A stretch of 64,000 nt of DNA, taken from assembly GCA_965657545.1 (NCBI GenBank), contig CBFHOG010000004.1:1-64000 (forward strand), given 5' to 3'. Shown here piece after piece: positions 63,679-64,000 of this stretch; the stretch's first letter is position 1; each line of letters opens with the position of its first letter. Source of the DNA: UBA7446 sp965657545. GTDB lineage: Bacteria > Bacteroidota > Bacteroidia > Flavobacteriales > Flavobacteriaceae. Both the position numbers and the translations under genes were made by a program. Under the pieces are notes generated by a model. The model searched no databases. It was not told the origin of the DNA and was given only the letters and a program-made list of their open reading frames with translations.

Positions 63679-64000
63679 CTTTTGCTAATGCCGTTTTTAC
63701 AAACAAATTGGTTTTCCTCTTTTCGTTTGCGAAAAATCTTTAAGTTTATTTCTGAACCCTCAAGGTCATAGCCTCTCTTGTGGTGTAGATGGTACACAAT
63801 AGCTTTGTTTTTTACGGAGTGCTTCTTTAGTCCAATGCCTTCTAAACGCCAATCAATATCGTCATCTTCTCCCACAGTGGCGTACACATAGTCTTCATCA
63901 AAACCATTTACTTGAAACAACAATTTTTTTTGAATCCCCCAATTGCAACCCATAAGGCCTCTTTTTTGAAAGTTTAACGGCAAAAGAGGACTATAAATAC
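63675..64000 (-). CDS. Glycosyltransferase, C-terminal part only
   Basis: The minus frame is open to the right edge, so the N-terminal catalytic half lies outside the window. The visible 107 or so residues include GLMGCNWGIQKKLLFQVNGFDEDY and GEDDDIDWRLEGIGLKK, the C-terminal motif of GT2/galactosyltransferase-type enzymes (G-N-x-x-x-R/K, GFDE, EDDD-x-R). A TTG at 63983 is internal and not the start. It belongs to the surface-glycan cluster. Confidence 0.82.
   Translation of the reverse strand, partial: IYSPLLPLNFQKRGLMGCNWGIQKKLLFQVNGFDEDYVYATVGEDDDIDWRLEGIGLKKHSVKNKAIVYHLHHKRGYDLEGSEINLKIFRKRKEENQFVCKNGISKS

Overview
The window comes from an AT-rich chromosome of the Bacteroidota, almost certainly a marine member of the Flavobacteriaceae. 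Several lines of evidence agree: two type IX secretion system (T9SS) genes (porT and a Plug/DUF5103 gene), a secreted enzyme with a T9SS C-terminal sorting domain, a short primary sigma factor of the Bacteroidota type, a complete Na+-pumping NADH:quinone reductase operon with its ApbE flavin transferase, a menaquinone methyltransferase, and repeated TAnnTTTG promoter -7 boxes in place of E. coli-type promoters. No rRNA, tRNA, CRISPR array or insertion sequence was found.

Layout. 1-4900 is accessory: a truncated DUF4960-type secreted protein carrying a perfect in-frame 699-bp tandem repeat, next to a secreted LamG/GH32 fructan-active-type protein. This looks like one edge of a fructan-utilisation locus. 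5189-8295 is a TetR regulator divergent from a SulP bicarbonate-type transporter and a beta-carbonic anhydrase; a perfect 19-bp palindrome sits inside the shared promoter. 8540-31391 is mostly housekeeping: galE, two lipoprotein peptidases, rpe-rpoD, pnp, rpsO, accD, fba, a TamL-like outer-membrane assembly lipoprotein, an rRNA methyltransferase, porT-menG, trkA-trkH, an aspartate aminotransferase, rsmG, pruA, apaG and the T9SS Plug gene. 31566-38805 is nqrABCDEF, a small conserved unknown gene, and apbE. 38792-50671 holds map, gpmI, a carboxypeptidase, two acetyltransferases, an envelope gene trio ending in an M1 peptidase, lysA, sucC and a small heat-shock gene. 50683-59034 holds uvrB, an ABC transporter, a kinase-like unknown gene, heme A synthase, a CCA-adding enzyme and a Sua5-type tRNA gene. 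59018-64000 is a glycosyltransferase cluster for surface polysaccharide or LPS, cut by the right edge.

Working together: NqrA-F and ApbE build the sodium pump (ApbE attaches FMN to NqrB and NqrC). PorT and Plug belong to the secretion machine that should export the GH32 protein. TetR probably represses the bicarbonate uptake/carbonic anhydrase pair. Genes are packed tightly, with many ATGA or TAATG overlaps and 4-bp convergent overlaps; no intergenic gap exceeds about 290 bp.

The observations most worth pursuing are the perfect 233-residue repeat array, the GH32 protein with Glu at the usual nucleophile Asp position, the operator-promoter overlap at sulP, the cryptic kinase-like protein at 54480-55544, and the small gene wedged between nqrF and apbE. 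Nothing here is a clear-cut novel multi-gene system.
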